DNA from: Saccharopolyspora galaxeae
Lineage (GTDB): Bacteria > Actinomycetota > Actinomycetes > Mycobacteriales > Pseudonocardiaceae
Assembly (NCBI RefSeq): GCF_016526145.1
Contig: NZ_JADDUE010000003.1
Location: forward strand, 1 to 64,000
Length of the DNA: 64,000 nucleotides
Direction: 5' to 3'
In this document: positions 35,739 through 43,655 of the stretch, piece by piece
Layout of the letters: every line of letters begins with the position of its first letter
Position numbering within the stretch: position 1 is the first letter of the stretch
Notes under the pieces: generated by a model
The model's database searches: none
What the model was told of the DNA's origin: nothing
The model's input: only the letters and a program-made list of their open reading frames with translations
Program-made: the position numbers and the translations under genes

Positions 35739-36506
35739 CTACCGGAAACGCAGGAACCTCGATGCCTCGCGCCGGTCGGAAAGCCGGTGCCGAGCCCGTT
35801 TCGCGTCCAGCCGCAGCGATCCGTCCCGGTCGCCGATGTAGGTGCGCGGCAGGGCGTGCGGCCCGGACAGCGCGGAGCGCCAGATCGCGCAGCCGTAGCC
35901 GTAACCCGCGTTGCGCACCGCGCGCACCGCCTGCTGGTCCAACTCGCCGTACGGGTAGCAGAACCCGGTGACGTCCTGCCCGGAGATCTTCTGCAGCTGC
36001 ATCCGGCTGTGCGCGGTCTCGCCCGCCAGCTCCACCGCGTCCAGTCCCGGGAGCCTGCGGTGCAGCGCGCCGTGCGAGCCGATCTCCATGCCGCCGGCGG
36101 CCACCTCCGCGACCTGCGCGGCGCTCATCAGCGGTTTCCGCGGCCCCTCCGGGTCCCAGGTGTTCTCCCCGCCGAGGCGTCCGCTGAGCACGAACACCGT
36201 CGCGGTCCAGCCGAAGCGGCGCAGCAGCGGGCACACCGTCTCGGCGAAATCGGTGTAGCCGTCGTCGAAGGTCAGCCCGACCAGCCCGCGCCCACCACCG
36301 GCGCGCCGCGCGGCGAGCAGGTCCCGCATCGAAACCCCCGTGCACCCGCGCGAACGCAGCCAGCGCAATTGCCGCTCGAACCGTTCCGGAGAGACCGTGA
36401 CCAGGTACGGATCCTCGGTGTACGCGGTCACCGAGTGGTACATCAGCACGTACGGGAACGGCCGCGGCAACTGCGACCGAACGCCACTTTCCGCCGTCTG
36501 GGTCAT
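35739..36506 (-). CDS. NodB-type polysaccharide deacetylase
   Basis: A 255-residue CE4 deacetylase. It has motif 1 LTFDDGYTD (catalytic base Asp and metal Asp), motif 2 SHGALHRRL (H-x3-H metal ligands), motif 3-like GFCYPYGELD, and a C-terminal YGYGCAIWR. No signal peptide or lipobox is visible, so it may act in the cytoplasm or be exported otherwise. It removes acetyl groups from N-acetyl sugars. ATG 36506 (or GTG 36509) follows AGGAAGG. It is the first gene of the exopolysaccharide run, 124 nt before the dehydrogenase, and divergent from the PAP2 gene. Confidence 0.87.
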   Translation of the reverse strand: MTQTAESGVRSQLPRPFPYVLMYHSVTAYTEDPYLVTVSPERFERQLRWLRSRGCTGVSMRDLLAARRAGGGRGLVGLTFDDGYTDFAETVCPLLRRFGWTATVFVLSGRLGGENTWDPEGPRKPLMSAAQVAEVAAGGMEIGSHGALHRRLPGLDAVELAGETAHSRMQLQKISGQDVTGFCYPYGELDQQAVRAVRNAGYGYGCAIWRSALSGPHALPRTYIGDRDGSLRLDAKRARHRLSDRREASRFLRFR

Positions 36507-36732
36507 CACCGGCCGCCTTCCTCGGCTCGCGGGTCCTCGGCGGACGATCGCACCCGGATCGGCGACGTGGTTCGGGCACGAAGGTGAGTCCGCCTACCGC
36601 ATCCGCATCAGATGGCCGCCCGCCGCGGTAGGCGAAACTGCGGCGCGCAGCCCGGTCCGAACGATGATCGACTCTCCGGCGGTTGAGTAGACTCGGCCGG
36701 GTTCGCCGCACCCGGACCCTTGGAGCACCGCA

Positions 36733-37509
36733 GTGACCCCGGCAACGCAGCCCGAGCCTCGAACGGACACCGAGCAGGCCGGAGTGCGGGACCTGGTCGC
36801 GGCTTACCCCTGGCTGCCGGTGGTGCTGGGGCTGCTAGTCAGCGCGCTGGGCGTGTGGTGCTTCAGCGGGTTGGCCGAGCAGGTGCACCAGGGCGGGCCG
36901 CTGCTGCGGCTGGACGAGCACCTGCTGCGCGTCTCGCTCGGACTGCGGTCGGCGCCGCTGATCGCCGCCCTGTCGGTGCTGACCTGGCTCGGAGATGTGC
37001 TGGTGGTGCTGCCGGTGAGCCTGCTCGTGGGTGTGCTGATCGGGCTGACCAGGCGTACTTGGGCGCCGCTGGTGCTGCTGGCGGTGTCTTCGGCCGGAAT
37101 GGGCCTCGCGGTGAACCTGATCAAGATCATGATCGCGCGGCCGCGGCCGCTGGTGGTGAACGCGCTGGTCGTCGAGGACGGTTTCGGCTTCCCGTCCGGG
37201 CATTCCGCGCAGTCGGCCGCGCTCTACCTGCTGCTCGGCGCTTTCGCCCTGCGGCTGCTGCGCGCCCGGTGGGCGCGGGCGTGGGTATTCACCGGCGCGG
37301 TGCTGGCGATCGTGCTCACCGGCTTCAGCCGCGTGCTGCTCGGGGTGCACTCACCCACCGACGTGCTGGCGGGCTGGATCCTCGGCGCCTCTTGGTCAAC
37401 CCTGCTGCTGAGCCTCTGGCTGTTCGCCGAACAACTCCCCCGCCTGATCAACACCCTCGTCGCCCGCAAATCCGCACCGGCTTCCGGTCCCCCGCAGGCT
37501 TCTGAGTGA
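36733..37509 (+). CDS. PAP2-family membrane phosphatase
   Basis: A 258-residue membrane protein of about six helices with the three PAP2 motifs: KIMIARPRP, PSGHS and SRVLLGVHSPTD. Relatives dephosphorylate phosphatidic acid or undecaprenyl pyrophosphate. The latter would recycle the lipid carrier used by the neighbouring polysaccharide locus (inference from position). GTG 36733 has TGGAG six bases upstream; a -10-like TAGACT lies at 36687-36692. Its stop codon TGA lies inside a 51-bp palindromic repeat, so the last residue and stop (GAG TGA) are supplied by the repeat. Confidence 0.88.
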   Translation: MTPATQPEPRTDTEQAGVRDLVAAYPWLPVVLGLLVSALGVWCFSGLAEQVHQGGPLLRLDEHLLRVSLGLRSAPLIAALSVLTWLGDVLVVLPVSLLVGVLIGLTRRTWAPLVLLAVSSAGMGLAVNLIKIMIARPRPLVVNALVVEDGFGFPSGHSAQSAALYLLLGAFALRLLRARWARAWVFTGAVLAIVLTGFSRVLLGVHSPTDVLAGWILGASWSTLLLSLWLFAEQLPRLINTLVARKSAPASGPPQASE

Positions 37510-37554
37510 ACGGCCTGTTCGTCCAATCTAGTAGGACGAAAGTTCCGTTCACTC
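37504..37554. repeat. 51-bp dispersed palindromic repeat, copy 3 (reverse orientation)
   Basis: Arms 37504-37524 and 37534-37554 around AATCTAGTA. The centre is the reverse complement of the centre of copy 2 apart from one base, so this copy is inverted. Four mismatches between the arms. It covers the stop of the PAP2 gene and lies before a convergent DUF397 gene. Confidence 0.8.
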
Positions 37555-37589
37555 CGAACGAACGGGTGCCGGCCCGGCCGATGGCAAGA

Positions 37590-37802
37590 TCAACCGGCCA
37601 GCGCGCCCGAACGCACCGACGCCAAGAAGGCCGACCACGCGCGACCGGGCACGGCGAGCAGCCCGCTGCCGCGATCCTTCGAGTCCCGCACCCCGACCAC
37701 ATCGGCCTCCACCGCGAAACCGACTTCGACGCACTGCCCGCCCTGACCGTTGCTCCGGCTGGAAACCCGCCAGGCCGCGTAGGTGAGATATAAGTCCGTC
37801 AT
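37590..37802 (-). CDS. DUF397 protein, partner of the second XRE regulator
   Basis: A 70-residue DUF397 protein. It shows AAWRVSSRSNGQGGQCVEVGF, VGVRDSKDRGSG and a terminal WSAFLASVRSG. The ATG at 37802 overlaps the XRE stop by 4 nt (ATGA). Same module type as 10.2-11.3 kb. Confidence 0.85.
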   Translation of the reverse strand: MTDLYLTYAAWRVSSRSNGQGGQCVEVGFAVEADVVGVRDSKDRGSGLLAVPGRAWSAFLASVRSGALAG

Positions 37803-38635
37803 CGTGGGATACCTTCCCCTAACTCGTTGTGCAGTGACCGAGCCGCTTCGTCGAGGGCCGCGCGAGATTCCGCCACTCCCATCGACACCTCGGCGAGCTG
37901 GTCGAGCATGACCGTATAACGGTCGATGTCTCCCGGGTCCTCCTGGTAAACGGCGCCTCTGTCGTTCTCGATGTACGCGAACGCGGGAGAGTCATCGTCC
38001 GGGAACTGCATAAGCACGAAGGACGAAGCCATCGCGGCGTGCGCACCGGCGGAGAACGGAACCACCCGAACTCGGGTGCGATCTTCCCGGGAAGCCGCGA
38101 CCAACTGGTCGAGCTGTTCCCGCATCACCTGTGGGCCGCCCACTACCCGCCTCAGCACCGCCTCGTTCAAGTACACGTTCAGCCGGGGCGGTTCGGCGCC
38201 TTCCAGCAGAGCTTGGCGCTCCCGCCGAACACGCACCACCTTCGCCAGCTCGTCGTCACCGATGTCCGGACGGGAGGCCGTGGTGATCGCCTCGATGTAG
38301 GAGCGGGTCTGCAACAGACCCGGGACGAACTCGCTTTGGTACTCCCAGAATTCGACGGCGTCGCCTTCCAAGCCCACGAACTGGCGAAACCACTCCGGCA
38401 AGGTGTCCCGATAAGCAGTCCACCAGCCTCGCTGGTTCGCTTCCCGCGCCAGTCGCAGCAGTGACTCCCCGGTACCGGCGTCGACGTCGTAGAGCTGGCA
38501 GAGCAGCCGCACGTTCGGAGCTTTGATCGCCTGGCGTCCCAGCTCGATCTTGCTCACGGTCGGTTCGCCGACCTCCAGCCAGTCCGCGGCGTCTTTGCGG
38601 GTCTTGCCCGCGTTCTCCCGCATCCCGCGCAGCAT
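37799..38635 (-). CDS. XRE-family regulator with DUF5753-like domain (start uncertain)
   Basis: A 278-residue regulator from ATG 38635. It has an XRE helix-turn-helix (LRGMRENAGKTRKDAADWLEV...VSKIELGR), then the DUF5753-type region (SEFVPGLLQTRSYIEAI to the C terminus). The family-typical leader PASVRRRQLGA reads in frame directly upstream of this ATG, but back to an in-frame stop at 38702-38704 there is no ATG, GTG or TTG, and no ribosome site precedes 38635. Either the start was lost and translation begins late, or an indel or sequence error hides it. The downstream DUF397 gene overlaps by ATGA. Confidence 0.8.
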   Translation of the reverse strand: MLRGMRENAGKTRKDAADWLEVGEPTVSKIELGRQAIKAPNVRLLCQLYDVDAGTGESLLRLAREANQRGWWTAYRDTLPEWFRQFVGLEGDAVEFWEYQSEFVPGLLQTRSYIEAITTASRPDIGDDELAKVVRVRRERQALLEGAEPPRLNVYLNEAVLRRVVGGPQVMREQLDQLVAASREDRTRVRVVPFSAGAHAAMASSFVLMQFPDDDSPAFAYIENDRGAVYQEDPGDIDRYTVMLDQLAEVSMGVAESRAALDEAARSLHNELGEGIPR

Positions 38636-38717
38636 CGCGCCGAGTTGTCGTCGCCGAACACTGGCCGGGGCACTCTCCCGCCCCGGCCGGTGGTGCCCGA
38701 CTCACCGACGGAAGCCG

Positions 38718-39032
38718 ATGCGGCGAATGGACATTCCCCGAACGCACCGAACCGCCCCGGACCCGATCAGCGAAAACCGCCCGGTCGGCGAATGCCGCCC
38801 GGGCGCTCTGCGGCCCTGCGGGGCCGCGATCATCAAATACGCGCGGTACGCGGTCGGGCTGCGCGGGCCTCGGCAAGTGCACCTCGTCGGGGAGGACGCG
38901 GTGCAGGGGCGGCTCGACGAACGGAGCGTGGTGCAGACGCTCTGCGGCCGCCTCGGCTGGGGGCCGCTGAACGACCCGCCGCACGGCTGGCCGCTGCATC
39001 CGGACTGCCGGACCCGGGCATGTCCGGAGTGA
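38718..39032 (+). CDS. Small protein of unknown function, divergent from the XRE/DUF397 pair
   Basis: Up to 104 residues; ATG 38718 or 38727 are the candidate starts and neither has a good ribosome site. The C-terminal 65 residues look gene-like (GC-rich third positions): IKYARYAVGLRGPRQVHLVG, VVQTLCGRLGWGPLNDPP, then LHPDCRTRACPE with two Cys. Family not recognised. Small Cys-containing proteins of this sort accompany XRE/DUF397 modules in related genomes, as I recall it; not verified. Confidence 0.5.
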   Translation: MRRMDIPRTHRTAPDPISENRPVGECRPGALRPCGAAIIKYARYAVGLRGPRQVHLVGEDAVQGRLDERSVVQTLCGRLGWGPLNDPPHGWPLHPDCRTRACPE

Positions 39033-39056
39033 CTCCGTCCAAGCTCCCCGCGACAT

Positions 39057-39090
39057 GAAAAGACCGCCGCCCCGGCTGGAGCGGCGGTCT
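39057..39090 (-). terminator. Intrinsic terminator of korB
   Basis: AGACCGCCGC (39061-39070) and GCGGCGGTCT (39081-39090) pair perfectly with a 10-nt loop. On the minus strand the stem is followed by TTTTC, a short U-run. It lies 14 nt after the korB stop. Confidence 0.75.
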
Positions 39091-39103
39091 GCGACCCGTC
39101 GGG

Positions 39104-40168
39104 TCAGATCGTCCAGGTGTCGTGCCCGGTGAGCAGGCCCTGCAGGTCCGGCGGGTTCGTCTCGGCCGCCGTGGCGGTCTGCTCGCGGGCCTGGTCGTCG
39201 TAGGTGGGCCGCGGAATCGAGCGGAACACGCCGGTCACCGTCGGATCCAGGTGCTGGCCGCCGAGCCGGGACAGCGCGTACGCCAGCGAGCTGTCCTCGC
39301 GCTCGGCGTCGTGCACGACGATCTCCGAGGAGTCGACCTCGTCGAGCTTTGCGACCTTGAGCTCGCCGGACGAATCCCGGACCACACCGCGACGTTCGTC
39401 CTCCGGCCCGAACACGATCGGCTCGCCGTGCGCCAGCGGGATGATCCGGCGCTGCTTCTCGTCCTTGTCCTTGAGCACATCGAACGCGCCGTCGTTGAAG
39501 ATCGGGCAGTTCTGGTAGATCTCCACCAGCGCACTGCCGCGGTGCTCGGCCGCGGCCTGCAAGGTCTCGGTCACGTGCTTGCGATCCGAGTCCAGCGTGC
39601 GGGCCACGAAACTGGCCTCCGCGCCCAGCGCCAGCGACACCGGGTTGAACGGGGTGTCCACCGAACCCACCGGCGTCGACTTGGTGACCTTGCCGACCTC
39701 CGACGTCGGCGAGTACTGGCCCTTGGTCAACCCGTAGATCCGGTTGTTGAACAGCAGGATCTTCAGGTTCACGTTGCGCCGCAGCGCATGGATCAGGTGG
39801 TTGCCGCCGATGGACAGCGCGTCGCCGTCACCGGTCACGACCCACACGCTCAGGTCCGGCCTGGTGGTGGCCAGCCCGGTCGCGATCGCCGGGGCGCGGC
39901 CGTGGATGGAGTGCATCCCGTAGGTGTTCATGTAGTACGGGAACCGGCTGGAGCAGCCGATGCCCGAGACGAACACGATGTTCTCCCGCTTGAGCCCCAG
40001 CGTCGGCAGGAAGCTCTGCACCGCGTTGAGCACGATGTAGTCGCCGCAACCGGGGCACCAGCGGACTTCTTGGTCGGACTTGTAGTCCTTGGCGGTCTGC
40101 TTCTCGTCGGTGGTGGGCACGCCGTGCAGGCCGCCCACTTCCGGCAGTCCGAGGTCCGTGGTCGTCAC
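39104..40168 (-). CDS. korB: 2-oxoacid:ferredoxin oxidoreductase beta subunit
   Basis: A 354-residue KorB. The cysteine motif WCPGCGDYIV and the ThDP-binding GDGDALSIGGNHLIHALRRN with the following NNRIYGLTKGQYSPTS identify the beta subunit. With KorA it oxidises 2-oxoglutarate (or another 2-oxoacid) to the acyl-CoA, reducing ferredoxin. The GTG at 40168 overlaps the korA stop by 4 nt (GTGA). In mycobacteria the same pair lets the TCA cycle run without 2-oxoglutarate dehydrogenase. A terminator follows. Confidence 0.94.
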   Translation of the reverse strand: MTTTDLGLPEVGGLHGVPTTDEKQTAKDYKSDQEVRWCPGCGDYIVLNAVQSFLPTLGLKRENIVFVSGIGCSSRFPYYMNTYGMHSIHGRAPAIATGLATTRPDLSVWVVTGDGDALSIGGNHLIHALRRNVNLKILLFNNRIYGLTKGQYSPTSEVGKVTKSTPVGSVDTPFNPVSLALGAEASFVARTLDSDRKHVTETLQAAAEHRGSALVEIYQNCPIFNDGAFDVLKDKDEKQRRIIPLAHGEPIVFGPEDERRGVVRDSSGELKVAKLDEVDSSEIVVHDAEREDSSLAYALSRLGGQHLDPTVTGVFRSIPRPTYDDQAREQTATAAETNPPDLQGLLTGHDTWTI

Positions 40169-42111
40169 GCCGCAACCCCCTGCACCACATCGGTGAACAC
40201 GTTCTGGAGTTCTTCCGCTTGGAACGGCAGGCCCGCGATCTTGGTGTGGCTGTGCACGTCCACCAGGTAGCGGGCGCGCAGCAGCATCGCGAGCTGTCCC
40301 ATGTTCATCTCCGGCACCACGACCTTGTCGTAACGCCGCAGCACCTCGCCGAGATTCCCGGGCATCGGGTTCAGGTGGCGCAGGTGGGCCTGCGCGACCG
40401 CCATGCCCTGCCCGCGCACCCGGCGGCACGCCGCGCCGATCGGGCCGTAGGACGAGCCCCAGCCCAACACCAGCACTCCAGCCTGCCCGGACGGGTCGTC
40501 GACCTCGATGTCCGGCACCTCGATGCCGTCGATCTTGGCTTGGCGCAGCCGGACCATCTTGTCGTGGTTGTCCGGGTCGTAGGAGATGTTGCCCGCGCCG
40601 TCGGCCTTCTCCAGCCCGCCGATGCGGTGCTCGGTGCCCGGCGTGCCCGGCACCGCCCACTCGCGGGCCAGCGTCTCCGGGTCGCGCACGTAGGGCCAGA
40701 ACTCGCCGGAGCCGTCCGGCGCGTTCGGCTCGGTCGCGAAGCTGACCCGCAGGTCCGGCAGCTTCGTGACGTCCGGGATCAGCCACGGCTCGGAGCCGTT
40801 GGCCACCGCGCCGTCCGAGAGCAGCAGCACCGGAGTCCGGTAGCGCAGCGCGATCCGCGCCGCGTCCAGCGCCACGTCGAAGCAGTCCGCAGGCGACTTC
40901 GGCGCGATCACCGGGACCGGCGACTCGCCGTTGCGCCCGTAGAGCGCCTGCAGCAGGTCGGCCTGCTCGGTCTTGGTCGGCAGCCCGGTGGACGGGCCGC
41001 CGCGCTGGATGTCGCAGATCAGCAGCGGCAGCTCCATGGTCACCGCCAGCCCGATCGTCTCCGACTTCAGCGCAAGGCCCGGCCCGGACGTGGTGGTCAC
41101 GCCCAGCGCACCGCCGAAGGAGGCGCCCAGCGCCGCGCCGACGCCCGCGATCTCGTCCTCGGCCTGGAACGTGGTCACGCCGAAGTTCTTGTGCTTGGCC
41201 AGCTCGTGCAGCACGTCGGAGGCCGGGGTGATCGGGTAGGTGCCGAGGAACATCGGCAGCCCGCTGCGCTTCGCCGACGCGACCAGCCCGTAGGCGAGCG
41301 CGACGTTACCGGTGATCTGGCGGTAGGTGCCCTTCGGCAGCGTCGCCGGGGCGACCTCGTAGGTCACGGCGAACGCCTCGGTGGTCTCGCCGTAGTTCCA
41401 GCCCGCGCGGAAGGCGAGCACGTTCGCCTCGGCGACGTCGGGCTTCTTGGCGAACTTCTCCCGCAGGAACCGCTCGGTGCCCTCGGTCGGGCGGCTGTAC
41501 ATCCAGGACAGCAGGCCGAGCGCGAACATGTTCTTGGTGCGCTCGGCGTCCTTGCGGCCGACCCCGGCGGGTTCGGCGGCACCGCGGGTCAGCTCGGCCA
41601 TCGCCACGTGGTGCACGACGTACGGGTCGAGTTCCCCGCTGTCGAGGGGGTTCTGCTCGTAGCCGACCTTGGTGAGGTTGCGCTTGGTGAACTCGTCGGT
41701 GTTCACGATCAAGGTGCCGCCGCGCGGCAGGTCGCGGATGTTGGCCTTGAGCGCGGCCGGGTTCATCGCGACCAGCACGTCGGGGCGGTCCCCGGGCGTG
41801 AGGATGTCGTAGTCGGCGAAGTGCAGCTGGAAGCTGGAGACCCCCGGCAGCGTGCCCGCGGGAGCGCGGATCTCGGCCGGGAAGTTCGGCAGCGTGGCCA
41901 GGTCGTTGCCGAACGCGGCCGCTTCCGAGGTGAAGCGGTCACCGGTGAGCTGCATGCCGTCGCCGGAGTCCCCGGCGAAACGGATCACCACCCGGTTGAG
42001 CTGCTGGCTTGCCGTCGCCGAGCTTGTCGTGGCCGAGGCGGCATCGGAGCCTGCCGCCGTGGCCGCACCCGCCCCCGGACGCTCCGGCGGCTGGTGCCCG
42101 TTCGTCGTCAC
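40165..42111 (-). CDS. korA: 2-oxoacid:ferredoxin oxidoreductase alpha subunit (gamma-alpha fusion)
   Basis: A 648-residue KorA. After an Ala/Ser/Thr-rich leader comes the gamma domain (RFAGDSGDGMQLTGDRFT, PAEIRAPAGT, LVAMNPAALKANI). The alpha/pyrimidine-binding domain follows (GNVALAYGLVASAKRSG, TYPITPASDVLHELA, QAEDEIAGVGAALGASFGG with the catalytic-type Glu). The last part, GWGSSYGPI, is the C-terminal transketolase-like domain. GTG 42111 is the first plausible start; AAAGGGAAC lies about 13 nt upstream. A perfect 18-bp palindrome lies 24 nt before it. Confidence 0.93.
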   Translation of the reverse strand: MTTNGHQPPERPGAGAATAAGSDAASATTSSATASQQLNRVVIRFAGDSGDGMQLTGDRFTSEAAAFGNDLATLPNFPAEIRAPAGTLPGVSSFQLHFADYDILTPGDRPDVLVAMNPAALKANIRDLPRGGTLIVNTDEFTKRNLTKVGYEQNPLDSGELDPYVVHHVAMAELTRGAAEPAGVGRKDAERTKNMFALGLLSWMYSRPTEGTERFLREKFAKKPDVAEANVLAFRAGWNYGETTEAFAVTYEVAPATLPKGTYRQITGNVALAYGLVASAKRSGLPMFLGTYPITPASDVLHELAKHKNFGVTTFQAEDEIAGVGAALGASFGGALGVTTTSGPGLALKSETIGLAVTMELPLLICDIQRGGPSTGLPTKTEQADLLQALYGRNGESPVPVIAPKSPADCFDVALDAARIALRYRTPVLLLSDGAVANGSEPWLIPDVTKLPDLRVSFATEPNAPDGSGEFWPYVRDPETLAREWAVPGTPGTEHRIGGLEKADGAGNISYDPDNHDKMVRLRQAKIDGIEVPDIEVDDPSGQAGVLVLGWGSSYGPIGAACRRVRGQGMAVAQAHLRHLNPMPGNLGEVLRRYDKVVVPEMNMGQLAMLLRARYLVDVHSHTKIAGLPFQAEELQNVFTDVVQGVAA

Positions 42112-42134
42112 CAATGGACCCGTTCCCTTTCCAG

Positions 42135-42152
42135 CTCGCGGGCGCCCGCGAG
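42135..42152. promoter_or_regulatory. 18-bp perfect palindrome upstream of korA
   Basis: CTCGCGGGCGCCCGCGAG reads the same on both strands and lies in the leader or promoter of korAB. It could be an operator or, as RNA, a small hairpin before the start codon. Confidence 0.4.
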
Positions 42153-43186
42153 CCACTCCTCCGCCCTGTGGCGAACGATACAGCCCACCTCGGTGTTCCA
42201 GGTCCGATCGCACCCGGCGCGCGGCCATTCGGCAGCCCGGAAAGGGGTGCCGGTTCGGCCGCTGCGGCGATTGTCCGCGGCTTTTCCGCGCGGACGGCCG
42301 ATGCGGGCGGCCGAATGGGGGCCGACTCGTCGGCGGACGCCTGCCACCGGAGCAGTCGGGAAAACTTTCGAGCTGTTTTCGCAGTTTGCGGTGCGGGGTT
42401 CACGTCGTCCGCCACCGACTCTACCAAAAGCGCTGTCGGCACTTTCCGGAGCGAACGTTCTCTCCGGCTGCGGTGACCAACCGCGACGAGGCGGATTCAC
42501 GCACGCTGGCGCACGCCGATCGGACCGGCCGCGCACCGCGGAATTGCGCTCGTGGAGCGGAAACGCGGGCCCGGCGAGCGGGTGAGCCGGGCCGACGCCG
42601 ATCTCCGCGAGCCTCCCGCGCTCGGCGGATATGCTGCGCACAGCGCCGGTGGGCACCAGAAGGACACCTGCACCGGAGCGCCTCCCACCCGGCGCCGTCG
42701 CCTGCACACCTCGCGGGAGAACCGTCCGGACACGCACTGGAAACGCCTTGTTCATACGGCACGCCTCCGACTACCGAACGTCCCGGAAACCGGCTATCGC
42801 GTTTTCCGGAGTGACCAATGGCACCAGTCGAAGCCGCGGCGGAAACTCCCTCCGGAAACCCGGGACGAGCACCGCCGAAAGCAGCGCCGTGATCAACACC
42901 ACGGTCGCCCGGCGAACCGGCGAACGCCTCCCCCGGGCAACTCGGCAGCAGCTTCCGGACAACCCCTTCGAAACGGGAGACAATGGCACGGCTGCATCAA
43001 TCAAGCGACCCGCGCGCGACCGCCGAGCAAACTCGGCACTGTGATCTCGCTCATAAGAATTCGCGGAATCGTCAATTGCGCCGGCGGGACCGGCGCGCAC
43101 TCGCTGCACCGGCCCCGCCCCATTCACCCGGATCCCGGGCCTGCCCGCCGCGGGAACCCCGGACCCCCCAGGTCGAGCTGCCCCGG
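42153..43186. other. 1.03-kb stretch without a convincing gene
   Basis: Third-position GC bias is weak in all frames. The best candidate is a minus-strand frame starting at ATG 42755 with GGAGG 8 nt upstream and ending in a 4-nt overlap with korA (GTGA). Its product is Arg/Gly/Pro-rich with no recognisable domain. A second minus frame ending at 42771 encodes one hydrophobic helix (TVVLITALLSAVLV). The stretch could be a decayed gene region plus the korA promoter. Confidence 0.5.
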
Positions 43187-43534
43187 TCAAGCGCCCGGCA
43201 GCGCCAGCAGCGCCGCCACGCACGTGCTCAGATCCCCAGTGCGCCCCCAGACCGTCTCCCCCTGCGCGCCCGTCCCGCGGATCCGCGCCGCGCGGCACTC
43301 GTCCCGGTCGAAGATCCACAGCGCGTCGGTGCCCGCCGGGCAGTCCCGCCAGCCGACCAGCCCGGCGATGTCTCCGTCGGCGCCCGGGAAGGACCGGAAG
43401 GACCATCCCGCCGCGCGCAGCTCGGCCAGCCCGGCCAGCTCCGGGTGCTCCGCCAAGGCGGTCCGCACTTCTCCGCCGGCACCATCGGCCGGGGAATCCG
43501 GCGAAGCGCGCCGATTTTCAGGTGCTGATCGCAT
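43187..43534 (-). CDS. Small protein of unknown function
   Basis: A 115-residue protein of unrecognised family with good codon bias: ALAEHPELAGLAELRAAGWSF, WRDCPAGTDALWIFDRDECRAARI, ending TCVAALLALPGA. No signal or membrane segment. ATG 43534 has no ribosome site, and a very weak -10-like CACTGT six bases upstream would make it leaderless. It is divergent (121 bp) from the XRE/TPR regulator, which may control it. Confidence 0.6.
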   Translation of the reverse strand: MRSAPENRRASPDSPADGAGGEVRTALAEHPELAGLAELRAAGWSFRSFPGADGDIAGLVGWRDCPAGTDALWIFDRDECRAARIRGTGAQGETVWGRTGDLSTCVAALLALPGA

Positions 43535-43655
43535 ACGCTGACAGTGGCCCGGAAATCGCTCAGCGGAGTGCCACACAATCGCCACACCCGTCCCGATCGG
43601 ATTGCTCCGGGTACGCGAATCAGGCTGACTGGACGCGTAAGAGGGGGTAGGAACC

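Noticed and set aside
42108-42755. 215-codon minus-strand frame overlapping the korA start
   Set aside because: It has a ribosome site and a coupled stop, but codon bias is weak and composition unlike a folded protein. It is kept as a finding, not a gene.
42771-43010. Minus-strand frame with one hydrophobic helix (TVVLITALLSAVLV)
   Set aside because: No start codon with a ribosome site, and weak third-position bias.
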